NCBI GenBank assembly: GCA_011048855.1
Contig: DSCZ01000327.1
Location: 1 to 5,322, forward strand
Length of the DNA stretch: 5,322 nucleotides
Origin: Desulfobacteraceae bacterium
GTDB lineage: Bacteria; Desulfobacterota; DSM-4660; Desulfatiglandales; Desulfatiglandaceae
Direction of reading: 5' to 3'
The position numbers and the translations under genes were made by a program. The notes beneath the pieces were generated by a model. The model had not been told where the DNA came from, did no database searches, and saw nothing but the letters and a program-made list of their open reading frames with translations. This document shows, one piece after another, positions 1-5,322 of this stretch (positions within the stretch are counted from its first letter, which is position 1; each line of letters begins with the position of its first letter).

Positions 1-1
1 A

Positions 2-88
2 AAGCTGACAGAAAAAATATTTTCACTGCAGGATTTGCCGGTCCGGGATGGCACAACCGGGGAAATTATCATCCCCGGGCCGCTCTGA
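2..88 (+). CDS. possible 3' end of an unidentified upstream gene
   Basis: Reading frame 2 is open from the left window edge to a TGA at 86-88. It encodes 28 residues ending in TTGEIIIPGPL, with a mixed, charged composition and fairly GC-rich third codon positions, like a genuine C-terminus. No start is visible and the family cannot be recognised. The last codons overlap a perfect inverted repeat (CCGGGGA at 57-63, TCCCCGG at 72-78), which may be a hairpin near the transcript end but has no T-run after it. Frame 1 is also open here, to 240, so the choice of frame is a judgement from composition only. Confidence 0.3.
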   Translation, partial: KLTEKIFSLQDLPVRDGTTGEIIIPGPL

Positions 89-236
89 TACCCATCGGAG
101 AATACTCGTGCTTCACCGCTGGCTTCAAATATTGTCTCGGTTTGTTACAAGCACTTTGTCCTTTACAGGATGGAGTGGCTTTTTCGAGGGCAAGATACCT
201 GTCTCTCATGTTCCTTCCTTTAAATATGGTAAATTT
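89..236. other. unassigned spacer, no gene recognised
   Basis: Overlapping open frames exist on both strands, but none has a ribosome binding site or a recognisable protein. The plus-strand frame runs into the TAG of the REP element at 237. The stretch may be ordinary intergenic DNA or eroded remnant sequence. Confidence 0.4.
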
Positions 237-260
237 GTAGGTCGGGTTTCTATACCCGAC
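237..260 (+). repeat. single REP element with GTAG head
   Basis: This 24-base unit begins with GTAG followed by a short palindrome (TCGGG, TTTCTATA, CCCGA). It is one of seven related copies in the window and the only one not paired with an inverted neighbour. It lies 16 bases beyond the yhaV stop codon, where REP elements typically sit. GTAG-headed REPs are the known type mobilised by REP-associated tyrosine transposases (RAYT, TnpA-REP). No such transposase gene is present here. Confidence 0.8.
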
Positions 261-276
261 ACCAAAGTGCACCAAG

Positions 277-738
277 TCAACTTTTTGGTTTCCATTCCGA
301 CTTGCCCGCCGCCGGCAGTGCCGCCCAGTTGTCGGGTGGGTGTCCCGAGTCCAGCATCTTCCGGAACACCGCATAGGGGTCTGTTTTGCTGCCTGCTGAA
401 CGTAAATTGTGGGTGTCGTTCACCCAGGCGAAGATTATGATCTTGGCCTGGGCATTGAAACGGAAAAACAGCCGAAACCGACGACCGATTTTGGCACGTC
501 GCCAATGGCGAAAGGAAGGTCCCAGGGTGTTGCCTTGTTGGTACCTTTCGTGGCCGGGATCGGAGGGAATCGTCTCTAAAATCAGTTTCGCAAGAGCGTT
601 GAATAGCTTGACGTTGGCGTTTGAAACCAAACATTGCGGGTCGTTTGTCCTTGCCCGTGCAACGGCGGCTTCCAGTCTCTTGAGTTGCTCTATGAGGCAT
701 TCGTGAAAGAGGAGAATCCACCCATGGCGTCTTATCAT
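277..738 (-). CDS. yhaV: type II toxin YhaV (RelE-like ribonuclease), apparently full length
   Basis: The 153-residue product closely matches E. coli YhaV, a ribosome-associated mRNA interferase neutralised by the antitoxin PrlF. Matching landmarks are HGWILLFHECL (residues 5-15, like NGWALYAHPCF), RRFRLFFRF (86-94), then IIFAWVND (101-108), LRSAGSKTDPYAVFRKML (112-129) and SGHPPDNW (131-138). Length is normal for the family and no stop or frameshift interrupts it. The start ATG overlaps the prlF stop in an ATGA (735-738), the usual arrangement for this operon. No clear Shine-Dalgarno precedes it, so translation probably depends on coupling to the antitoxin. Because prlF has lost its 5' half, expression is doubtful and this may be a silent orphan toxin. 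Family assignment is firm; activity is unknown. Confidence 0.9.
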   Translation of the reverse strand: MIRRHGWILLFHECLIEQLKRLEAAVARARTNDPQCLVSNANVKLFNALAKLILETIPSDPGHERYQQGNTLGPSFRHWRRAKIGRRFRLFFRFNAQAKIIIFAWVNDTHNLRSAGSKTDPYAVFRKMLDSGHPPDNWAALPAAGKSEWKPKS

Positions 739-896
739 AGAGCAACATCGCCGACGATGTCGTCGTCCAAATCGACCGGGTTGGCGAGGGTTGCAAGCAT
801 CGATCGGGCCAAATCTTCGGGCAAGGTGTTGACGTGCTGTGCCGCTTGAATGTCTCTTTCAAGGACGGACAGAAAGCTCTTGATGGCCGGGTCGTG
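735..896 (-). pseudogene. prlF: prlF antitoxin remnant, C-terminal half only
   Basis: The frame ending at the TGA (735-737) encodes HDPAIKSFLSVLERDIQ at its upstream end and VDLDDDIVGDVAL at its C-terminus. These match the tail of E. coli PrlF (NAFLRFLDADIQ, then VNIDDEIGDDE). The N-terminal AbrB/SpoVT-type swapped-hairpin DNA-binding domain, including the usual TIPAPVR-like segment, is absent. Upstream of about position 896 the same frame stays open to a GTG at 953, but those 18 codons are antisense to a VapB-like tail and show no PrlF similarity. A GGAGG directly abuts that GTG, which is poor spacing. In intact systems PrlF represses its own operon and neutralises YhaV. The surviving part could at most retain toxin contact, and it has no convincing start of its own. 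Confidence 0.8.
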
Positions 897-981
897 GGAA
901 GATGACAGGTCCAGCGAAGAGATCATTGAAGAGATCAAGAAAGCACGTCGCACCTCCAGCAGGTTTTCGCAAGGGTTATGA
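895..981 (+). pseudogene. vapB: VapB-like antitoxin remnant, C-terminal tail only
   Basis: The plus-strand frame ending at TGA 979-981 encodes WEDDRSSEEIIEEIKK followed by ARRTSSRF. This is typical of the acidic, helical, toxin-binding tail of VapB antitoxins that precede PIN-domain toxins. Only about 28 codons remain. The N-terminal DNA-binding part is missing, and the sequence to the left belongs to prlF on the other strand. An ATG at 883 is in frame but has no ribosome binding site. The stop lies one base before the vapC start, the normal tight vapBC spacing, which supports the identification. Assignment to VapB rests on the tail motif and position, since the diagnostic domain is gone. Confidence 0.65.
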
Positions 982-982
982 A

Positions 983-1385
983 ATGTATCTTCTCGATACC
1001 GATATACTTGTCTACAGTCTCAAAGGGCACGAGGTCGTCGTACGCCATCTCGAAATTCACCAGCACGACCCGCTTAAAATCAGTGTTATATCCCTTATGG
1101 AACTCTACTACAGGGCTTATAAATCCGAAAAGGTCACTGCGAACCTGGCCAGGGTGCGGTCGATTGAAAATGTTTTTTTTTGATGTGCTGCCTGCGGATA
1201 TGTCCATAGCGGGGACGTTCGGATTGATCAAGTCAAGCATGGAATTTCAAGGGACGCCCCTGGATGATTTCGACCTCATTATCGCAGCCGGCGCACTGGC
1301 TTGCAATCTGACGCTCGTCACCAACAACGAAAAGCATTTTTGTCGGATTGAGGGTCTTAAGCTGGAAAATTGGACCCGCCCATAA
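983..1385 (+). pseudogene. vapC: vapC PIN-domain ribonuclease toxin, frameshifted at a T9 tract
   Basis: The first frame starts at ATG 983, after an AGGG at 972-975. It encodes MYLLDTDILVYSLKG and ISVISLMELYYRAYKS, then stops at TGA 1181-1183. The next frame continues with DVLPADMSIAG, GTPLDDFDLIIAAGALAC and LTLVTNNEKHF to TAA 1383-1385. Joined, they give a normal VapC of about 133 residues with the PIN acidic residues: D5, E40 and D97 in the joined numbering, plus the TNN motif near 112-114. VapC toxins cleave RNA, often initiator tRNA, and are held by VapB. The run at 1173-1181 has nine T; eight would restore one continuous frame. The cause could be mutation, slippage-based phase variation, transcriptional slippage or a sequencing error. 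The gene also lacks an intact antitoxin. Confidence 0.88.
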
Positions 1386-1406
1386 TTGTAAGTGCCTGCA
1401 GGGCAG

Positions 1407-1466
1407 GCCGGGTAATGAAACCCCGCCTACATTTACGGCGTTGCAGGTCGGGTTTCCACACCCGGG
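1407..1466. repeat. REP pair (inward-facing GTAG heads)
   Basis: Two 24-base REP units lie in inverted orientation. The minus-strand copy is 1407-1430 and ends in CCTAC. The plus-strand copy is 1443-1466 and begins with GCAGG, a mutated GTAGG head. The 12-base spacer between them (1431-1442) matches 8 of 12 bases in the spacer of the pair at 2288-2347, so the two doublets share ancestry. The pair sits between the vapC remnant and the promoter of the small gene at 1570. Confidence 0.8.
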
Positions 1467-1498
1467 ATTGTAAGGTTTGATCCGCCGAGAGAAAAGGT

Positions 1499-1527
1499 TT
1501 GAAAAGTTTAATATTCTCTGGTATAAG
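1499..1527 (+). promoter_or_regulatory. sigma70-type promoter for the small gene at 1570
   Basis: A -35 box TTGAAA (1499-1504) and a -10 box TATAAG (1522-1527) are separated by exactly 17 bases, and each matches the consensus at five of six positions. Transcription would start near 1534, giving a leader of about 35 bases that contains the Shine-Dalgarno AAGGAGGG (1558-1565). No operator-like palindrome is evident around it. Confidence 0.65.
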
Positions 1528-1569
1528 CGATGTACCTATTTCGGATCATAATATTTTAAGGAGGGATTC

Positions 1570-1800
1570 ATGGATACCATCATTATCGAAAAACTGGGTT
1601 CAGTAACAATGCGCAACGGTTTGATCAGGGTGCAGTGCATGGCAACAGCCGCGGGTGGAGAAGACCGGATCAGCGGTGAGATGATAATCCCTGCAGCTGC
1701 GTATGGACAGGTGGCAGGCGGCCTGCAGGCAGCCGGAAAGCAGCTCCAGGAAAGAATCGAACAGGCTCGCAAGGAGCAGAGCGAACAAACGGAACAATAA
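1570..1800 (+). CDS. small conserved-looking protein of unknown function (paralogue of 1988-2212)
   Basis: This encodes a 76-residue protein with no signal peptide or membrane segment. The start is well supported by AAGGAGGG four bases before the ATG and by a near-consensus promoter upstream. The first part looks beta-rich (MDTIIIEKLGSV, then GLIRVQC). A GEMIIP motif follows at residues 36-41, and residues 45-76 form a polar, Gln/Glu-rich probable amphipathic helix (LQAAGKQLQERIEQARKEQ). It aligns without gaps to the convergent minus-strand gene, sharing N, IR, G, IIP, L, QL and E at corresponding positions, which suggests an old duplication. I do not recognise the family. The beta part plus final helix loosely resembles DUF3467-type small proteins, but that is only an impression. 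Confidence 0.75.
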   Translation: MDTIIIEKLGSVTMRNGLIRVQCMATAAGGEDRISGEMIIPAAAYGQVAGGLQAAGKQLQERIEQARKEQSEQTEQ

Positions 1801-1832
1801 TCCTGGATTTCCGCTTATTTAAAAAACAAATC

Positions 1833-1877
1833 AGCCTTGCAGCAACCGCCGTTCAACGGGTTGTGCAAGGCTTTTTT
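1833..1877. terminator. intrinsic terminator, probably bidirectional
   Basis: Perfect 9-base arms AGCCTTGCA (1833-1841) and TGCAAGGCT (1864-1872) pair. Inside them, after a bulged G, CAACC (1843-1847) pairs with GGTTG (1859-1863). Six T follow on the plus strand (1872-1877). On the minus strand the hairpin is followed by a T-rich tract complementary to AAAAAACAAA (1821-1830). It lies between two convergent genes and can serve both. Confidence 0.85.
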
Positions 1878-1907
1878 GTTTGTGGTTGCGGTTTGGTTCC
1901 GCGATTT

Positions 1908-1991
1908 GTAGGTCGGGATTCCATTCCCGACACATGGTCCGCAGGGAGCCAGCGCCATGCCGGGCAATCCGGGTAATGAAACCCGGCCTAC
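1908..1991. repeat. REPIN-like pair with GTAG heads outward
   Basis: A plus-strand REP (1908-1931) and a minus-strand REP (1968-1991) face each other with their GTAG heads on the outside, which is the canonical REPIN arrangement able to fold into one long hairpin. The 36-base interior includes a further partial copy (GCCGGGCAAT, 1957-1966). The right edge supplies the stop codon of the minus-strand small gene: TAG at 1990-1988 is part of the GTAG head. Confidence 0.8.
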
Positions 1992-2212
1992 TTATTTTCT
2001 GTGGTTTCAGTTTCGGTTTGAGCCTTCATCTGCTCATTCAACTGGGTCAAACCATTGGCCAGGCGGTTGACGAAACTGTTTGCCTGATTCACCGGGATTA
2101 TCAATGTCCCTACATCCACCAGGCTTTCGTTGGGACCTCTTTGGGTGAGCGTTATGCGGATGTTGTTGTTGGAAAAGACGATCTGGCTGATTTGATCTAC
2201 AAAAATGTGCAT
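1988..2212 (-). CDS. small protein of unknown function downstream of the secretion operon
   Basis: This encodes 74 residues from ATG 2212-2210. A TTG two codons upstream (2218) is also in frame, but AAGGAG lies only about three bases from it and nine from the ATG. The ATG also gives an N-terminus matching that of the paralogue at 1570. The sequence begins MHIFVDQISQIVF, then has NNNIRITLT, VGTLIIP (residues 34-40) and a helical, polar tail FVNRLANGLTQLNEQM with a Thr/Glu-rich end. There is no signal peptide, membrane segment or catalytic motif. It lies about 160 bases after the HlyD-type gene in the same direction, separated by a REP pair and a palindrome, so it may be a distal operon member or have its own promoter. 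Its last sense codon, AAG, directly abuts a REP element that provides the stop. Function unknown. Confidence 0.7.
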   Translation of the reverse strand: MHIFVDQISQIVFSNNNIRITLTQRGPNESLVDVGTLIIPVNQANSFVNRLANGLTQLNEQMKAQTETETTENK

Positions 2213-2254
2213 TTGCAATTACTCCTTCCGTTTTGTGGTTTGTGTGGCAAACAT

Positions 2255-2273
2255 CTGATCCAAAGTGGATCAG
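2255..2273. promoter_or_regulatory. palindrome upstream of the minus-strand small gene, candidate operator
   Basis: Perfect 7-base arms CTGATCC (2255-2261) and GGATCAG (2267-2273) flank a 5-base centre. The site is about 43 bases upstream of the ATG at 2212 and is unrelated to the neighbouring REP sequence. No T-run follows on either strand, so a terminator is unlikely. A regulator binding site or leader hairpin is possible, but no clear -35/-10 pair was found beside it. Confidence 0.35.
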
Positions 2274-2287
2274 GGCTATGTATCATT

Positions 2288-2347
2288 GCCGGGTAATGAA
2301 ACCCGGCCTACATGCACGATGTTGTAGGTCGGGTTTCCATGCCCGAC
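2288..2347. repeat. REP pair (inward-facing GTAG heads) after the HlyD-type gene
   Basis: The minus-strand unit (2288-2311, ending GGCCTAC) and the plus-strand unit (2324-2347, beginning GTAGGTCGGG) are separated by 12 bases and are the best preserved copies in the window. The left unit matches the one at 1968-1991 in 23 of 24 bases and in the same orientation, so the small gene between them is flanked by direct repeats. Located 28 bases past the stop of the secretion operon, the structure could protect the 3' end of that mRNA or reduce read-through, as known for REP elements elsewhere. Confidence 0.85.
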
Positions 2348-2375
2348 ACCGGTTTCCCGACCCAATGCCCAATGC

Positions 2376-3731
2376 CTACTCCCGGAAAGCCTTCCCCATA
2401 CTTTCGGTGATGGGCGTCAGAATGTAGCTCAGCATGGTCCTTGCCTCTGTTTGAATATAGGCCTCGGCAGGCATTCCCGGGGTCAATCGCCTTTCATCCC
2501 CGATGGCGTTGCGCAGGCTTTCAATATCCAACCGCACGTAAACCAGGTAATGTGGGAATGCACCCATACGATCCGGTTCTATCCGGTCGGCCGACACGTA
2601 CACCACCTTGCCGTCGACCTTCGGCGTGTATCTCATCGGAAAGGCCGAAAGCGACACGCTGGCGCTCTGTCCCTGCCTGACTTCGTCGATTTTGTCCGGG
2701 GGCACCTTTGCAGCGACTACCAGTCCGCTGTCCCGCGGGACGATTTCCATCAAAGGGGCGCCTCCCTGGATCACCCCACCTTCCGTCCGCACCTGCATAT
2801 TGACGACCACTCCGGAAGCCGGTGCGGTGATATGCAGGCGGCGGGCGGCGTCCTCCGCCGGGCGCAGCTGTTCGCGCAGGGCGACGATTTCCTGGCGGAC
2901 CTCTCCCATCTGTTTCGCGGCTTCCTGGGCGTATCTTTTATCCAGGTCCTCGATCTGTAATTCCAGGGAGCGGATGTTTTGCCGGCTTTCGGCGATTTCC
3001 GTCTCCAGTTCCTCCAGCCGGGCCTCGTTGGAATTCAGAGCACGTTGAATTTCCATGACCTGGGGTTGATCAATATATTTTTCCTTCAAAAGACTTTGCT
3101 TGGCTTTGAGTTCCTGTTCCAGGGACAGGATGGTTTTCCGAACGGCTGCAATCTGCTTCCGGCGCCCCTCTATCATCGTGTTCAGCCGCTTGATATTAGC
3201 CCGGTACAATATTTTCTGGCTGTTTTTGGATGCCAGGTTAGCCTCGAATATCTGCTTTTCGCTCTGCATGCATTCAGCGGCATCAGGCAGTTCGGCCCTC
3301 TCCTTGAGGTGGTCCGGCCATGTAATGGTTTTCGCCAGTTTAACCTCGGCCATAAGCCGTGCCAGCCGGGCCTGCAGACTGTCCATCCTGGCCAGGAGCA
3401 TGTCACGGCTGGCGAGGACGGTTTCTCCATCGAGGCGTATCAAAACCTGCCCCTGATCCACCCAGTCCCCTTCCCGGACCAGGATCTCCTTCACGATGCC
3501 GCCGGTCAGATGCTGGACCTGTTTGCGGTACGTTTCGACAATGATTTCTCCCGGAGCGATGACGGCACCCTGAAGCTTGGCCGTGGCAGCCCATGTGCCC
3601 AGAACTCCGAAAAACAGGAATATCAGGATTAACCCCCATATGATCACCTTTTTGGATGAGCCTGGCGCGCCGGTCTTTCCTGTGGATTCAGGCTCGAGAG
3701 GTGCTATCTCTTTTGTCTGGTTGTCGGCCAT
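2376..3731 (-). CDS. type I secretion membrane fusion protein, HlyD/PrtE family
   Basis: This 451-residue periplasmic adaptor should link the inner-membrane ABC transporter to a TolC-like outer-membrane channel. A cytoplasmic N-tail is followed by one membrane anchor at about 29-50. A lipoyl-like half follows at 55-100 (GGIVKEILVREGDWVDQGQ). Long coiled-coil hairpin arms span about 105-298, rich in Leu, Glu, Lys and Arg. The second lipoyl half is at 297-331 (LHITAPASGVVVNM). A beta-barrel domain leads to the family's C-terminal signature, LTPGMPAEAYIQTEARTMLS then a short tail ending GKAFRE. Length and domain order are normal for the PrtE/AprE type. The ATG lies six bases after the ABC gene's stop, and a GGAG overlapping that stop serves as ribosome binding site, so the two are cotranscribed and probably coupled. 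Confidence 0.95.
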   Translation of the reverse strand: MADNQTKEIAPLEPESTGKTGAPGSSKKVIIWGLILIFLFFGVLGTWAATAKLQGAVIAPGEIIVETYRKQVQHLTGGIVKEILVREGDWVDQGQVLIRLDGETVLASRDMLLARMDSLQARLARLMAEVKLAKTITWPDHLKERAELPDAAECMQSEKQIFEANLASKNSQKILYRANIKRLNTMIEGRRKQIAAVRKTILSLEQELKAKQSLLKEKYIDQPQVMEIQRALNSNEARLEELETEIAESRQNIRSLELQIEDLDKRYAQEAAKQMGEVRQEIVALREQLRPAEDAARRLHITAPASGVVVNMQVRTEGGVIQGGAPLMEIVPRDSGLVVAAKVPPDKIDEVRQGQSASVSLSAFPMRYTPKVDGKVVYVSADRIEPDRMGAFPHYLVYVRLDIESLRNAIGDERRLTPGMPAEAYIQTEARTMLSYILTPITESMGKAFRE

Positions 3732-3737
3732 AACCTT

Positions 3738-5322
3738 TTACTCCGATTGTGTCTGGTTGTTTTCTGATTGATATTGCGCCGCCGATAATTCGACGGCTCT
3801 GCCTGCGTCAAGCATAAGGACCCGGTCGGCCAGTTTGGCCAGCTCGCGTTTGTGCGAAATGACCACCTGGAGGGTTCCCTTTTCCTTGAGCTCCGCGAGC
3901 AGTTTGTGGAACATGTCGCGGCTGTTGTTGTCCAGGTGGGAGTCGGGCTCATCCAGAACCATCAGCCAGGGCTCGCCGTACCTGGCCCTTGCAAGGGCGA
4001 TTAACTGCTGTTGTCCTCCGGAAAGTGTAACCCCCCCGGGGCCTATCGGTGTGTCGTAGCCGTGGGGCAGTTCCAGGATCATCTCGTGGGCGCCCGTTTC
4101 TTTTCCTGCGGCTACAACTTTATCGGAGTCCACCTTGCCCATCCTTGCGATGTTTTCAGCCACCGTACCGGTAAAAAGGTCGATTTCCTGTGGTACATAA
4201 CCCACCTTCAGGCCCAGCATGGTTCGATCAAACCGTTCGAGGGGCGTATCATCCAGCATAACCCGGCCTTCGTCCGGTCTCCAAAGGCCGAGCATTATCC
4301 TGCCGAGGGTGGACTTCCCGGCGCCGCTGGGTCCGATAACGGCAAGAATTTCACCGGGGGCCAGGCTGAAGGAAACGTCCTGCAGCACCGGCATGGAACC
4401 TATGGAGTGGCTTACATTGTCGACCCTGAAAAGGGGAGGGGGTTCGTCAGGAACCGGTGTAAGGGTTATGGAAAGGTCGCCTGTATCCCCTTCGGTCATC
4501 AGCTGATCCAGTCGTTTGTAGGCAAGCCGGGATTCCTGCCAGCTCTTCCAGGCGTTCCCGAGCATCATCAGGGGTGCCAGCGCCCGCCCCATGAACATGG
4601 AGGCCGCCACCATGGTTCCGATCGTGGCTTCATGCTTGATGACCAGGTAGGCGCCGGTGGCCATTACTGCAAGAACGGTGCTCGACATGACCACCTTGGC
4701 CATGTTCTGGAACCCGGCCGTCCTGCCGGCCATTGTGTCCTCGTAAGTTACATCCTGGCGGTTGAAATCGCGCCAATGCCCAACCAGGGCCGGGAGCATG
4801 CCCATGGCATGAACCGCCTGGGCGTTGCGCATAACAAAACGAAGAAACTGGTCCGTCTGCAGCGATGACTGGGCGTATCTGTTTTGCATACGGGATGTTG
4901 CAAGTTCCTGGGCCACAACCAGTAAGAGCAGGAGGAACCCGCCGATGCAGGCCAGCCAGCCCAGAAGCGGATGGAAAAGAAAGATGACCGCCAGGTAAAC
5001 CGGCACCCACGGGGTGTCGAAAATGGCGAATATGCCGGTGCCGCCGAGAAAGGTGCGGATGGTGTTTACATCCTTGAGCCCCTGGGTGTGTTTGGCTGAT
5101 CCCGGCACGAGGGAATCTTTAATCATTCGCTCAAACACCCTGCCGGCGACATTGTTGTCATACTTGACCCCGATGCGTACCAGCAGTTTGGATCGAACGG
5201 CTTCCAGCATGCCCGAGACGATATAGGCCCCGATTACAGCTAAAGTAAGGTAAAGAAGTGTTTCCAGGCTCCGACCGGTCATGACCTTGTCGAATAAAAG
5301 CCTGAGGTACAGGATATAGGAT
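3738..5322 (-). CDS. type I secretion ABC transporter/permease, PrtD type, 5' end outside window
   Basis: This fused permease-ATPase energises export of unfolded proteins with C-terminal signals, such as proteases, lipases or RTX proteins. The frame runs open through the right edge. Codons before the Met at 5282 read SYILYLRLLFDKV, continuing into MTGRSLETLL, a conserved internal PrtD segment, so that Met is not the start; about 50 residues are probably missing. Numbering from that Met, membrane segments lie near 8-25, 92-125 and 198-240. The nucleotide-binding domain has Walker A GPSGAGKST (317-325), Q-loop VPQEIDLF (363-370), signature LSGGQQQ (420-426), Walker B LMVLDEP (440-446), D-loop SHLD and switch His477 (VISHK). 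No C39 peptidase region is visible in this part. The signature continues QQQLIALAR where relatives usually have an Arg. No substrate gene is visible. Confidence 0.95.
   Translation of the reverse strand, partial: SYILYLRLLFDKVMTGRSLETLLYLTLAVIGAYIVSGMLEAVRSKLLVRIGVKYDNNVAGRVFERMIKDSLVPGSAKHTQGLKDVNTIRTFLGGTGIFAIFDTPWVPVYLAVIFLFHPLLGWLACIGGFLLLLLVVAQELATSRMQNRYAQSSLQTDQFLRFVMRNAQAVHAMGMLPALVGHWRDFNRQDVTYEDTMAGRTAGFQNMAKVVMSSTVLAVMATGAYLVIKHEATIGTMVAASMFMGRALAPLMMLGNAWKSWQESRLAYKRLDQLMTEGDTGDLSITLTPVPDEPPPLFRVDNVSHSIGSMPVLQDVSFSLAPGEILAVIGPSGAGKSTLGRIMLGLWRPDEGRVMLDDTPLERFDRTMLGLKVGYVPQEIDLFTGTVAENIARMGKVDSDKVVAAGKETGAHEMILELPHGYDTPIGPGGVTLSGGQQQLIALARARYGEPWLMVLDEPDSHLDNNSRDMFHKLLAELKEKGTLQVVISHKRELAKLADRVLMLDAGRAVELSAAQYQSENNQTQSE

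Noticed and set aside
57..78. Inverted repeat CCGGGGA / TCCCCGG as a terminator
   Set aside because: No T-run follows on either strand, and it lies inside the last codons of the possible upstream gene.
1..240. Open frame 1 on the plus strand ending at the TAG of the first REP
   Set aside because: No start, no recognisable motif, Cys-rich odd composition, and its stop is simply the REP head. Frame 2 looks more like protein.
206..862. 218-codon minus-strand open frame overlapping yhaV and prlF
   Set aside because: It is a shadow frame; yhaV and prlF similarity lies in other frames over the same bases.
735..953. 72-codon frame as a functional new antitoxin fusion
   Set aside because: The first 18 codons are antisense to the VapB-like tail, and the GTG start has a Shine-Dalgarno directly abutting it, so expression is unconvincing.
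1407..2347. Repeated 24-base units as a CRISPR array
   Set aside because: Units alternate in orientation, spacing is irregular with genes in between, and they carry the GTAG head of REP elements.
2364..2376. Short tandem CAATGCC-like repeat after the HlyD-type stop
   Set aside because: Two imperfect 7-base units are too little to distinguish from chance.
2979..3632. 217-codon plus-strand open frame within the HlyD-type gene
   Set aside because: It is antisense to the coiled-coil region of a clear membrane fusion protein; long antisense frames are expected there.
4011..4868. 285-codon plus-strand open frame within the ABC transporter region
   Set aside because: It is antisense to a strongly conserved transporter, with no ribosome binding site or recognisable domains.

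Overview
The window suggests a mesophilic Gram-negative bacterium of moderate GC content. The type I secretion genes require an outer membrane. The GTAG-headed REP palindromes and the decaying toxin-antitoxin cassettes resemble what is found in Desulfobacterota (delta-proteobacteria). That placement is inferred from general appearance, not from a marker gene.

Layout, left to right. Positions 2-88 may hold the last codons of an unidentified + strand gene, followed by a short unassigned stretch and a single REP element. Positions 277-981 hold a yhaV toxin gene on the minus strand and the 3' part of its prlF antitoxin gene. The prlF remnant runs directly into the 3' tail of a VapB-like antitoxin on the plus strand. 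A vapC toxin gene follows, broken by one extra T in a T9 run. Each antitoxin has lost its N-terminal (DNA-binding) half at the same point, near 890-897, so this looks like a deletion or recombination scar joining two back-to-back TA modules.

Positions 1407-2347 form a small repeat-rich island. Three REP pairs alternate with two convergent small genes (76 and 74 codons). The two small proteins align without gaps and look like distant paralogues. They share a hairpin terminator that can work in both directions. The plus-strand gene has a near-consensus sigma70 promoter and a strong Shine-Dalgarno sequence. The minus-strand gene ends on a TAG supplied by a REP element.

Positions 2376-5322 (minus strand) carry a type I secretion operon: a PrtD-type ABC transporter, cut by the right window edge, then six bases later an HlyD/PrtE-type membrane fusion protein. 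These should form the inner-membrane and periplasmic parts of a one-step exporter. The TolC-like outer membrane partner and the exported substrate are not in the window. The small minus-strand gene lies downstream in the same direction and could be a distal operon member, but nothing in its sequence proves a secretion role.

No wholly new system is evident. The points most worth a second look are the double-antitoxin scar with an intact orphan YhaV frame, the homopolymer frameshift in vapC, and the REP-bounded small paralogue pair beside the secretion operon.
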